From the NCBI GenBank assembly GCA_046717125.1, contig JBKJVQ010000049.1:1-8387 (forward strand): a DNA stretch of 8,387 bases. Direction: 5' to 3'. Of this stretch, positions 1 to 7,500 are shown one piece after another. The first letter of the stretch is position 1. Each line of letters starts with the position of its first letter. The position numbers and the translations under genes were made by a program. This DNA comes from JBKJVQ01 sp046717125 (GTDB lineage: Bacteria; Pseudomonadota; Alphaproteobacteria; Rhizobiales; Methyloligellaceae). The notes beneath the pieces are model-generated. The model was not told the origin of the DNA, made no database searches, and saw only the letters and a program-made list of their open reading frames with translations.

Positions 1-398
1 ACTTCGCGGAAGCGTACGAAGGCGGTCATCTTGTGCTTGTCGCGGCGCACGGATTTCGCCAGTGCCTCGGCGCGCGCCACGTCGCCGTCCACAGCGACGG
101 AGAGAAGCTGCGGGTTCTGGCGCAAACGATAGAGAAGCCGATAGAGCAGGCCGAAGCGTTCCAGCGCGGAGTGCAGGATCGCCGTTTCGGCCAGCTCCAC
201 GAAATGCCGCGGCACGGTGACCGCGCTCCGACCTGCGTGCGGCGCATGAGCCGGAGAGCCGAGCAGATCGCCCGCGCCGTCCCTCACCGTCCACACGATC
301 TGGTCGGGGGTCACGTCTTCAGCGAGCAACGCGCGCGCCGCACTTCGCCAGCCGGCAAAATCGATCTCCGAGTCGAGCGTGACCTGCTGCAGCGTCAT
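1..398 (-). CDS. DUF4130/UdgX-type DNA metabolism protein, C-terminus beyond the window
   Basis: Start ATG at 398-396; 132 complete codons are visible before the window edge, with no stop. The protein begins MTLQQVTLDSEIDFAGW. From about residue 62 it shows the signature of the family that accompanies radical SAM repair proteins (TIGR03915/DUF4130): VPRHFVELAETAILH (62-76), ERFGLLYRLLYRL (80-92), and a basic VRRDKHKMTAFVRFRE (117-132). In many proteobacteria this domain is the N-terminal half of a longer protein ending in a UdgX uracil-DNA glycosylase domain, which binds uracil in DNA and can crosslink to it. The fusion cannot be seen here because the gene leaves the window. Its ATG overlaps the TGA of the radical SAM gene (ATGA, 398-395), so the two are almost surely co-translated. 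The family is recognised with good confidence; stand-alone versus UdgX fusion is undecided, and its exact biochemical role is unsettled. Confidence 0.85.
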   Translation of the reverse strand, partial: MTLQQVTLDSEIDFAGWRSAARALLAEDVTPDQIVWTVRDGAGDLLGSPAHAPHAGRSAVTVPRHFVELAETAILHSALERFGLLYRLLYRLRQNPQLLSVAVDGDVARAEALAKSVRRDKHKMTAFVRFRE

Positions 399-1609
399 AG
401 TGCGAACGACATCTGCTGCGGCGGGGGCGTCAGCATCGCGCGTAGATCGGCCGAATCGAGCAGCCGCGCCGCCGGCCGATGATCGGCCGTCACGAGAAAC
501 GGCATTGCTTTCCGCACAGGCACGCGCAACCGCGTCAGATCGTCGAGACGGATCGCGCGCACGCGCCGCGACGCGAGGATGCGGTCCACCGCCTTCTTGC
601 CGAGCCCCGGCACGCGCATCAACAACTCGCGCGGTGCGCGGTTGATATCGACCGGGAATTTTCCGCGATAATTGAGCGCCCAGGCGAGCTTCGGATCAAT
701 CTCGAGATCGAGCATGCCGCTCTTCGCCTCCGCCAACTCTTCCAGCGCGAAGCCGTAGAAGCGCAGGAGCCAGTCGGCCTGATAGAGCCGGTGCTCGCGC
801 ATCAGCGGCGGCGCGGCGGAGGGCAGGGCGGAGGAGGCGTCCGGGATCGGGCTGAACGCGGAGTAGTAGACGCGCTTGAGCCGATAGGCGCTGTAGAGAT
901 TGGCGCTCGTTTCGAGGATGGCGCGGTCGTTCGCTGTGTCCGCGCCGATGATCATCTGCGTGCTCTGGCCGGCCGGCGCGAAACGGGCTCCGCGCTTCTC
1001 GGCCTTCGCTTCGTCGATCTTCAGGCGCAGCTTCCCCATCGATCGGCGGATGGCGCGCACGTCCTTTTCCGGCGCGAGCGTCTTGAGGCTCGTCTCGCAG
1101 GGCAGCTCGATATTGATCGACAGCCGATCGGCCCAGCGCCCGGCTTCCGCGATCAGCGCATCGTCGGCATCCGGTATTGTCTTGAGATGGATATAACCCT
1201 TGAAGCCGTGTGTCTGCCTCAAGGTCCGCGCCACGCGCACCACCTGTTCCATCGTGTAGTCCGGGCTCTTGATGATACCGGAGGAGAGGAACAGGCCCTC
1301 GATATAGTTGCGGCGGTAAAAGTCGAGCGTGAGCTGCACAACCTCCTCGACCGTGAAGCGTGCGCGCCGCACGTTCGAGGAGGAACGGTTGACGCAATAG
1401 AGGCAGTCGAAGGCGCAGGCATTCGTCAGCAGGATCTTCAGCAGCGAGATGCAGCGCCCGTCCGGCGCATAGGAATGGCAGATGCCGCTGCCCTCCGCCG
1501 AGCCGATGCCGCCCTTGCGCGAGTCGCGTTTCGTCGTGCCGCTGGATGCGCAGGAGGCGTCGTATTTGGCGGCGTCCGCGAGGATGGCCAGCTTGTCGAT
1601 CAAGTTCAT
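395..1609 (-). CDS. Radical SAM protein, putative DNA modification/repair (TIGR03916-like)
   Basis: A 404-residue protein, near the usual family length. The start at 1609 gives MNLIDKLAILADAAKYDASC, the conserved N-terminus of this family; upstream in-frame codons extend into the control region and are not conserved. The radical SAM cluster motif CX3CX2C is C65-C69-C72 (ACAFDCLYC), followed by VNR. Further cysteines at 20, 44 and 53 lie in stretches conserved in the family (GICHSYAPDGRCISLLK). Residues 321-349 form a helix-hairpin-helix (RAPRELLMRVPGLGKKAVDR), a non-specific DNA-binding element, consistent with a DNA substrate. The enzyme should use a 4Fe-4S cluster and S-adenosylmethionine to make a 5'-deoxyadenosyl radical. 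Its substrate and reaction are, to my knowledge, unknown; the repair role is inferred from the constant linkage to the UdgX-type gene. It is the first gene of the leftward unit and is probably LexA controlled (promoter 1678-1706). No strong Shine-Dalgarno precedes the ATG. Confidence 0.9.
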   Translation of the reverse strand: MNLIDKLAILADAAKYDASCASSGTTKRDSRKGGIGSAEGSGICHSYAPDGRCISLLKILLTNACAFDCLYCVNRSSSNVRRARFTVEEVVQLTLDFYRRNYIEGLFLSSGIIKSPDYTMEQVVRVARTLRQTHGFKGYIHLKTIPDADDALIAEAGRWADRLSINIELPCETSLKTLAPEKDVRAIRRSMGKLRLKIDEAKAEKRGARFAPAGQSTQMIIGADTANDRAILETSANLYSAYRLKRVYYSAFSPIPDASSALPSAAPPLMREHRLYQADWLLRFYGFALEELAEAKSGMLDLEIDPKLAWALNYRGKFPVDINRAPRELLMRVPGLGKKAVDRILASRRVRAIRLDDLTRLRVPVRKAMPFLVTADHRPAARLLDSADLRAMLTPPPQQMSFAL

Positions 1610-1676
1610 GCGGCACTCGGATCCAGGATGTTGAAAAAGGGGGAAGCAGACTCGACTCGTACGCGCTTCCGTGAGA

Positions 1677-1691
1677 GAACATAACAAGAAC
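1677..1691. promoter_or_regulatory. LexA box 1 (perfect GAAC-N7-GAAC)
   Basis: The sequence GAACATAACAAGAAC is an exact match to the direct-repeat operator of alphaproteobacterial LexA, GAAC-N7-GAAC (equivalently GTTC-N7-GTTC on the other strand). It ends 38 bp before the imuA start and lies 67 bp upstream of the radical SAM start, so it can serve both divergent units. LexA control of imuA-imuB-dnaE2 is established in other alphaproteobacteria such as Caulobacter, which makes chance occurrence unlikely. Confidence 0.88.
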
Positions 1692-1706
1692 AAATCGCCG
1701 GAACAA
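1678..1706 (-). promoter_or_regulatory. Predicted promoter of the radical SAM/UdgX unit
   Basis: Read on the minus strand, TTGTTC (1706-1701) and TATGTT (1683-1678) are separated by exactly 17 bp, a good match to a sigma-70 type -35/-10 pair. Transcription would start near 1671, leaving a leader of about 60 bases before the ATG at 1609. LexA box 1 covers the -10 and part of the spacer, and box 2 covers the -35, so LexA binding would be expected to block polymerase. I could not find an equally convincing plus-strand promoter for imuA. The elements are seen in the sequence; promoter activity is inferred. Confidence 0.6.
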
Positions 1707-1715
1707 GAGTCGAAA
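1701..1715. promoter_or_regulatory. Probable second LexA box (GAAC-N7-GAAA)
   Basis: GAACAAGAGTCGAAA matches the GAAC-N7-GAAC operator except for the last base. It begins 24 bp downstream of the start of box 1, so both could sit on a similar DNA face (just over two helical turns). It covers the -35 of the leftward promoter and ends 14 bp before the imuA ATG, close to the imuA ribosome-binding region. It may be a weaker second operator giving tighter or cooperative repression. The motif is imperfect, so binding is less sure than for box 1. Confidence 0.5.
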
Positions 1716-1729
1716 CAAGAGCTTGCCGT

Positions 1730-2731
1730 ATGTCGTCCACAGCCGAAACACTGGCGGAATTGCGCGCCTTTCTGGCCCGTATCGAGGGCGGAAAAGGTGC
1801 AGGCGGCGGCGCTTTTCAAGGTACGGGCGGCAGTGGTCCGGATCGCCGGTCAGGTGCGCCGAGAGGGGCTGGCTCTGTTCCTGATCCCGGGGGCGAAGGG
1901 GAGGACCCGCAGCCGCCATCAGGGCCGGACTCGCTTCCGCTGCGGGGTAGGGCCGGAGAGGGGAATCCGGCGGAGAGACCGGCGAGCGAGGTCTCGTCCT
2001 TCGCCCCTCTCGGCCATCCGGGCGCGGACGCCATGCTGGGTGGCGGCCTGAGGCGCGGCGCGCTGCATGAAGTGTTCGCCCGCGGCCCCGTCGCCGGCAC
2101 GGCGACCGCCTTCGTGTGCGGGCTCGCGCACCGTCTGGCGGAGTGCCCGGAGACGGGCGTGCAGGATTGGCTGCTCTGGGTGCAGCAGGATTTCGCCGCG
2201 CTGGAATCGGGAGAGATCGCAGGCGAGGGCCTGGCGGCGCTGGGGCTCGATCCCGAACGTCTGATCCTCGCCCGCACTGCCGATGCGAAGGACGGGTTGC
2301 GCGCGGCAGCGGAAGGTCTGACGACGCCCGCACTCCGCTGTGTGCTGCTCGAACTCTGGGGCGAGGCGAAAGCGTTCGATCTTCTGGCCAGCCGCCGTCT
2401 CACGCTGGCTGCGCAAGCTTCGGGCGTCACGATCGTGACGCTCAGGCTGGGGGTCGCGCCAAAGCCCTCGACGGCCGAGACGCGCTGGATCGTGAACCTC
2501 GCGCCATCCGTGGCGCGTGACGACGACTGGGGCTGGCCCTGTTTCGACGTGCAGCTTGCGCGCAACCGGCATGGGGGAGTGGGGCAATGGATGATGGAGT
2601 GGGATTGTGATGCGTACCTCTTCCGACCGCGGCGGGACGACGGCATCGCGCCGGCTTTTGAGCATATGGATTCCACGCCTGCCGACCGACCGGCTGAAGC
2701 GCCTGGCGGCGCGGCAGGGCAGGGCGGATAA
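1730..2731 (+). CDS. imuA: ImuA, RecA-like SOS mutagenesis accessory protein
   Basis: A 333-residue protein, about 70 longer than typical ImuA. The N-terminus (LAELRAFLARIEGG, 8-21) and the region from GHPGADAMLGGGLRRGALHE (95-114) are typical of the family. The latter corresponds to the RecA-core entry, but the expected P-loop is degenerate (GPVAGTATAF, 119-128), lacking the usual GKT. Later family landmarks are WLLWVQQD (147-154) and LARNRHGGVGQW (276-287). ImuA is known to act with ImuB and DnaE2 in damage-induced translesion synthesis and is related to RecA. Between residues 23 and 88 sits a Gly/Pro/Arg-rich stretch absent from the usual protein (separate entry). Its end overlaps imuB by 122 bp, implying translational coupling. 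The start is preceded by a weak AAGAG and by two LexA boxes, so SOS induction is expected. Confidence 0.9.
   Translation: MSSTAETLAELRAFLARIEGGKGAGGGAFQGTGGSGPDRRSGAPRGAGSVPDPGGEGEDPQPPSGPDSLPLRGRAGEGNPAERPASEVSSFAPLGHPGADAMLGGGLRRGALHEVFARGPVAGTATAFVCGLAHRLAECPETGVQDWLLWVQQDFAALESGEIAGEGLAALGLDPERLILARTADAKDGLRAAAEGLTTPALRCVLLELWGEAKAFDLLASRRLTLAAQASGVTIVTLRLGVAPKPSTAETRWIVNLAPSVARDDDWGWPCFDVQLARNRHGGVGQWMMEWDCDAYLFRPRRDDGIAPAFEHMDSTPADRPAEAPGGAAGQGG
1796..1993 (+). other. In-frame Gly/Pro-rich insert in imuA
   Basis: This segment encodes ImuA residues 23-88, a low-complexity stretch (for example PDSLPLRGRAGEGNPAER, 66-83) between two conserved blocks that are normally separated by a short linker. 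The DNA includes a 9-bp direct repeat AGGGCCGGA (1921-1929 and 1949-1957) and CCTGATCCCGGGGG (1880-1893). On the opposite strand the latter nearly matches 13 bases of the dnaE2 palindromic element (7088-7100). The segment may therefore derive from an old, decayed intergenic-type repeat, but I see no clean inverted structure, so its origin is an inference. Boundaries are approximate. Confidence 0.45.
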
Positions 2732-4553
2732 GCATTTTCCACCGGTCCATAAACGCGGCCGGAAAAAAGAATCGACGGACCAACCGCTTGTCGTGGTCGC
2801 GAAAGAGGGCAGCGGCGCGCTGGTGCTGTCTTCGGTCGATGCGCGCGCGGCGCGGCTGGGACTTACACCGGGCCTCGCGCTGACGGATGCGCGGGCGCGG
2901 CATCCTGCGCTCGATGTCGTTCCGGCCGACGCAGGCGCGGATGCGAAGCTGCTGTGCGCTATTGCCGACGATTGCGAGCGCTATACGCCGCTCGTGGGGC
3001 TCGATGGCGCGGACGGGCTTATGCTCGACATTAGCGGCGCCGCGCATCTGTTCGGCGGCGAGCGCGCTATGCTGGACAGGATAGTCCGGAGGCTGAGGAA
3101 CCAGGGCTTCAGCGTAGTCCATGCGGCGATCGCGGGCACGGCCGCCGCCTCGCGCGCGCTGTGCCGGTTTGCGCCCATGACGATCGTGGGCGAGGGCGGC
3201 GAGGCGGAGGCGGTAATGCCTTTGCCGGTCGAGGCGCTGCTGACCGATGGCGCGACCCTCCACGGGCTGAAACGCGCCGGCCTGAAGACCATCGGAGCCG
3301 TCGCGAGCCGTGACCGCAAGGAGCTGGCCGCACGCTTCGGCGTGTCCCTGATCGCGCGGCTTGACGAGGCGCTGGGACGAGCCGGGTCGCCGATTTCTCC
3401 GTTGCGGCCCGTGCCGGACTATGCGGTCGAGCGCAATTTCGCCGATCCCGTGTCCAACCCGGATTTCATCGTCCCGGTGCTGGAAGGCCTCGCGGATGCA
3501 CTCGGCGCGATGCTGGAGCGAGACGGTGAGGGCGCAAGAGCGGTTGAGGCATCGTTCTTCCGCGCCGACGGGGCGGTGCGCCGGATCGCCGTCGCCATGG
3601 GAAGACCGGAGCGTGCGCCGCAAATTCTGATGCGGCTCCTGAAGACGAAGCTCGACGCGGTCGCCGATCCGCTCGATCCGGGCTTCGGCTTCGACCTGAT
3701 CCGGCTGACCGCGACAGGCTGGGGCAGGCGCGAACCTCGCGCCTTGCGCTTCGGGGGACAAGGCACAGCGCCCGACGATCTCGCCGCACTTGTCGACCGG
3801 CTTGCCGCGCGGCTCGGGTCGCGCCGCGTGCTGCGGGTCCGGCTGAACGACACGCATATTCCCGAGCGCGCCGCGACGTTCGAACAGGCGCGGGAATTCC
3901 GCGCGACGATGCAGGAGAGTCTTGCGCTGCAGAAAAGAAAGCTGGTGAAGCGGCGGCGCAAGAAATCTCATGTCTTCACGCTCTCTCCTCCGTCATGCCC
4001 GGTCTCCGTGCCGGGCATCCACGGCTTTGTCTCCGCAAGAGAAGACGTGGATGGCCGGGACAAGCCCGGCCATGACGAAACAAAAATTATTGCCTTTCCC
4101 TCAAACGAAGAAGCCAAAAGGCAGGAGCATAAACCTGCGAAAGTCAGCTCAGATTCTTCCGCTCGGCCAGATGTCATCATCCCCTTCCGCGCTCCTGTGC
4201 TGAGAGACTTTGCCGACCTCGCAAAGCCCAGGAAGCAGCCTGCATCGTCACAGCCCCCGCATCGTCCGGTGCGCCTGTTCGCGGACCCGGAGCGGATCGA
4301 CGATGTCTGGGCCGTTATTCCCGATGGGCCGCCGGCACGCTTCCGCTGGCGCAGTCGCACGCACAGCGTCGCCCGCGCTGAGGGGCCGGAGCGCATCGCC
4401 ATGGAATGGTGGCGCATCGGCGGCGCGCATCTGACACGCGATTATTTCCGCGTCGAGGACGATGCCGGCCTGCGCCTCTGGCTCTACCGCGACGGGCTTT
4501 ACGGGCAGGAGGCTCAGCGGCCGAGCTGGTTCGTCCACGGATTGATGGGATGA
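2610..4553 (+). CDS. imuB: ImuB, inactive Y-family polymerase paralog for SOS mutagenesis
   Basis: Starts at ATG 2610 with GGAG at 2596-2599; GTG 2607 is an adjacent alternative. The protein has 647 residues, about 100 above the usual. RRLLSIWIPRLPTDRL (14-29) is the family N-terminus, where an active Y-family enzyme would carry catalytic acidic residues. DGLMLDISGAAHLFGG (135-150) replaces the SxDE palm motif of active polymerases, so catalysis is not expected. The C-terminal block is typical of alphaproteobacterial ImuB: RPVRLF, FRWRSRTHSVARAEGPERIA, DYFRVEDDAGLRLWLYRDGLYG, WFVHGL. ImuB is known to bridge DnaE2, ImuA and the beta clamp. QESLAL (435-440) fits the loose clamp-binding pattern QxxLxL, but this is a guess from pattern. 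A basic stretch (KRKLVKRRRKK) and an 87-bp repeat follow it. The gene overlaps imuA and ends 3 bp before dnaE2. Confidence 0.92.
   Translation: MRTSSDRGGTTASRRLLSIWIPRLPTDRLKRLAARQGRADKHFPPVHKRGRKKESTDQPLVVVAKEGSGALVLSSVDARAARLGLTPGLALTDARARHPALDVVPADAGADAKLLCAIADDCERYTPLVGLDGADGLMLDISGAAHLFGGERAMLDRIVRRLRNQGFSVVHAAIAGTAAASRALCRFAPMTIVGEGGEAEAVMPLPVEALLTDGATLHGLKRAGLKTIGAVASRDRKELAARFGVSLIARLDEALGRAGSPISPLRPVPDYAVERNFADPVSNPDFIVPVLEGLADALGAMLERDGEGARAVEASFFRADGAVRRIAVAMGRPERAPQILMRLLKTKLDAVADPLDPGFGFDLIRLTATGWGRREPRALRFGGQGTAPDDLAALVDRLAARLGSRRVLRVRLNDTHIPERAATFEQAREFRATMQESLALQKRKLVKRRRKKSHVFTLSPPSCPVSVPGIHGFVSAREDVDGRDKPGHDETKIIAFPSNEEAKRQEHKPAKVSSDSSARPDVIIPFRAPVLRDFADLAKPRKQPASSQPPHRPVRLFADPERIDDVWAVIPDGPPARFRWRSRTHSVARAEGPERIAMEWWRIGGAHLTRDYFRVEDDAGLRLWLYRDGLYGQEAQRPSWFVHGLMG
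3991..4077 (+). repeat. 87-bp cruciform-like repeat inside imuB (copy 1)
   Basis: The ends CGTCATG and CATGACG pair. Inside are arm 1 (GCCCGG, 8-base loop, CCGGGC), an apical stem (ATCCACG with CGTGGAT) and arm 2 (GGCCGGG, loop, CCCGGCC), so the strand can fold as a four-way junction. The same element, in reverse orientation and of equal length, lies in dnaE2 at 7267-7353. By hand alignment about 74 of 87 positions agree, with most differences in the apical loop. The insert is 29 codons (ImuB residues about 461-489) and keeps the frame. Its translation includes DGRDKPGHD, a peptide that recurs in alphaproteobacterial reading frames crossing such repeats. It falls between the polymerase-like core and the conserved ImuB C-terminus. 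Confidence 0.85.
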
Positions 4554-4556
4554 CGG

Positions 4557-7500
4557 ATGATCTGGCTTCCACAATCCTTCATTTTTGAAAAGCCAGAAAC
4601 CCCCAGGGAACGGCCCGATGATGTCGTGCCGCCCTACGCCGAGTTCGGTGTCGCGACGAACTTCTCCTTCCTGCGCGGCGCCTCGCGCCCGGAGGAGCTG
4701 ATCGTTGCGGCGCATCTGTTGGGATTGGCGGGAATCGGCATTGCAGACCGCAACAGCGTCGCGGGGCTGGTCCGCGCGCACGACACTCTCGCACACGAGG
4801 AGCTCAAGGGCACGAAGCTCCGGCTGCTCCATGGCGTACGGCTTGTGTTCCAGGATGGCACGCCGGAGATCTGCGCCTGGCCGCAGGACCGCGATTCCTA
4901 TGGCCGTCTCACGCGGCTGCTCACGGTCGGCAACATGCGCGGCGCGAAGGCGGAGTGCCTGCTTACGTTCGACGACCTGGCCTCCCATGCCGAAGGCCAG
5001 CTTTTCGTCCTCGCGCCTCAGCCGCGTCTTGCGCCCCGTATGCGGGATACGCTCCGCAGTCTGATCGATCTGGCGCCAGATCGCGTCTGGCTGGCAGCCT
5101 CCATGTCGCACAGGGGCGATGACAGGAAACGCCTCGCGCGCGTGAAATCCCTCGCCAGTGAAACCGGCGCGAAGCTCATCGCCACCAACGACGTGCTTTA
5201 TCACGCCCCCGATCGGCGGCCGTTGCAGGATGTGCTGACCTGCATCCGCGAGCATGTCACGATCCGCGAAGCCGGCCGCCTGCTTGAGGTCAATGCCGAG
5301 CGACACCTGAAATCCGCCTCCGAAATGGCGCGCCTGTTTTCGGATGCGCCGGAGGCGCTGGCAGAAACCATCCGCCTGCTGGAGCGTGTCTCCTTCTCCC
5401 TCGATCAGCTCGAATATGATTATCCGGACGAGCCTGTACCGCCGGGCGAGACGCCGCAATCCTGGCTCGAGCATCTCACCTGGGAGGGGGCGGCGCGGCG
5501 CTATCCGGGTGGCGTGCCGCCCCGCGTCGCCGAGACGCTGCGCAGGGAGCTCGCCCTGATCGAGACGCTCGACTACGCGCCCTATTTCCTCACCGTCCAC
5601 GACATCGTCGACTTCGCCCACAAGCAGAAGATCCTCTGCCAGGGCCGTGGTTCGGCGGCGAATTCCGCCGTCTGCTACGTGCTCGGTATCACGGCGGTCG
5701 ATCCGGCCGAAATGGACCTCCTGTTCGAGCGCTTCGTCAGCCAGGAGCGGCGCGAGCCGCCCGACATCGACGTCGATTTCGAGCATGAGCGTCGTGAAGA
5801 GGTGATGCAGTACATCTACCGCCGCTACGGGCGGATGCGCGCCGGCATCGCCGCGACCGTCATTTCCTATCGTCCGCGCTCGGCCATCCGCGATGTCGGC
5901 AAGGCGCTGGGTCTGACAGAAGACGTGACGGCGGCGCTAGCCAACACGGTCTGGGGAAGCTGGGGCGATGGCGTCAGTCAAACGCAGATCAGGGAGGCTG
6001 GCCTCGATCCGGAAAGCCCGATCATTCGCCAGGCCGCGAGCCTCGCCGCCGAGTTGATGGGCTTCCCGCGCCATCTCTCGCAGCATGTCGGTGGCTATGT
6101 GCTGACGAAGCGGCGGCTCGACGAGACCGTACCCATCGGCAATGCGGCCATGGAGGATCGCACCTTCATCGAATGGGACAAGGACGATCTCGACAGTCTC
6201 AAGATCATGAAGATCGATGTGCTGGCGCTCGGCATGCTGACCTGCATCAGGAAATGCTTCGACTTGATCGCGCTGCATGGCGGGCAGCTTCTCGAACTCG
6301 CCACGATTCCGCCGGACGATTCCGCCGTCTACGGGATGCTGTCACGCGGCGACAGTCTTGGCGTGTTCCAGGTCGAGAGCCGCGCACAGATGAATATGCT
6401 GCCGCGCATGAAGCCGAGCTGCTTCTACGATCTCGTCATCGAGGTCGCAATCGTGCGTCCCGGTCCGATCCAGGGCGACATGGTGCATCCCTATCTGAAG
6501 CGAAGGCAGGGGTTGGAGAAAGTTACCTTTCCCTCGCCCGCCCCCGAGCATGGGCCGCCGGACGAACTCGAGCGCGTGTTGGGTCGGACGCTTGGCGTGC
6601 CGCTGTTCCAGGAGCAGGCGATGAAGCTCGCCATCGAGGCGGCAAAGTTCACGCCGGACGAGGCCAATGCGCTCAGGCGCTCCATGGCCACCTTCCGCCA
6701 CGTCGGCACCATCCATACGCTGAAGGAGAAGTTCGTCGGCCGCATGATTGCGCGCGGCTACGACCCGGATTTTGCTGCGCGCTGCTTCAAGCAGATCGAG
6801 GGTTTCGGCTCCTATGGCTTCCCCGAGAGCCATGCCGCCAGCTTTGCGCGCCTCGTCTACATCTCGTCGTGGCTGAAATGCCATCATCCGGCGGCGTTCG
6901 CGGCGGGCTTGCTGAACTCCCAACCCATGGGCTTCTATGCTCCCGCCGAGATCGTCCGCGACGCGCGCGAACACGGCGTCGAGGCGCGCTGCATCGATGT
7001 GAACTTGAGCGACTGGGACAATACGCTGGACGGGAATTTTTCCGCGGCGCTCCCCGGTATGCTTCCCAGTGAAGAGACCCCACCCGGCCCCCGGATCAGG
7101 TCCGAGGCAGGCTCTTCGGGCCACCCTCCCCTGAAGGGGAGGGATTCTGCCACTCAGGGTGCGGAGTTCGTGCAGCATCGGGAACATCCCTCCCCGGGAG
7201 GGGAGGGTGGGCGGCCGCAAGGCCGGCCGAGTGGGGAGACCTGTTCCAATAAAAACCTAATAGACGCGTCATGGCCGGGCGCGTCCCGGCCATCCACGGC
7301 ATCATCACCGCAAGCAAAGCCGTGGATGCCCGGCACGGAGGCCGGGCATGACGTCGAGCGGCGGCAGAGCGCGATTGGAAGCTCAGACCCAGCCCTCCGC
7401 CTCGGCTTCCGGCAGATCGACGGTTTCCGCGAGGAGTGGGCGCAATCCATCATGGAGAACCGTGGCGAAGGCTATGCCAGCGTCGAGGATCTGAAGCGTC

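Noticed and set aside
479..1684. 401-codon plus-strand open frame opposite the radical SAM gene
   Set aside because: Arg/His/Ala-rich translation with no recognisable family. It is antisense to a gene with clear cluster and helix-hairpin-helix motifs, so it is a high-GC shadow.
696..2333. 545-codon minus-strand frame spanning the control region
   Set aside because: It crosses the divergent promoter and overlaps imuA and the radical SAM gene out of frame; its composition is that of a shadow.
2442..3971. 509-codon minus-strand frame opposite imuB
   Set aside because: Antisense to conserved ImuB, with no domain and a high-GC shadow composition.
4248..5786. 512-codon minus-strand frame opposite imuB/dnaE2
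   Set aside because: Antisense to conserved PHP and polymerase sequence; no family signature.
7124..7207. GC-rich hairpins as transcription terminators
   Set aside because: They lie inside an open dnaE2 frame, lack a following T run, and belong to a repeat element.
3991..7353. CRISPR array from the repeated 87-bp units
   Set aside because: Only two copies, over 3 kb apart, inverted, and inside coding genes.
7032..7379. Intein or intron in dnaE2
   Set aside because: No intein splice-junction residues or homing-endonuclease motifs; the DNA is fully explained by two palindromic repeats plus short joints.
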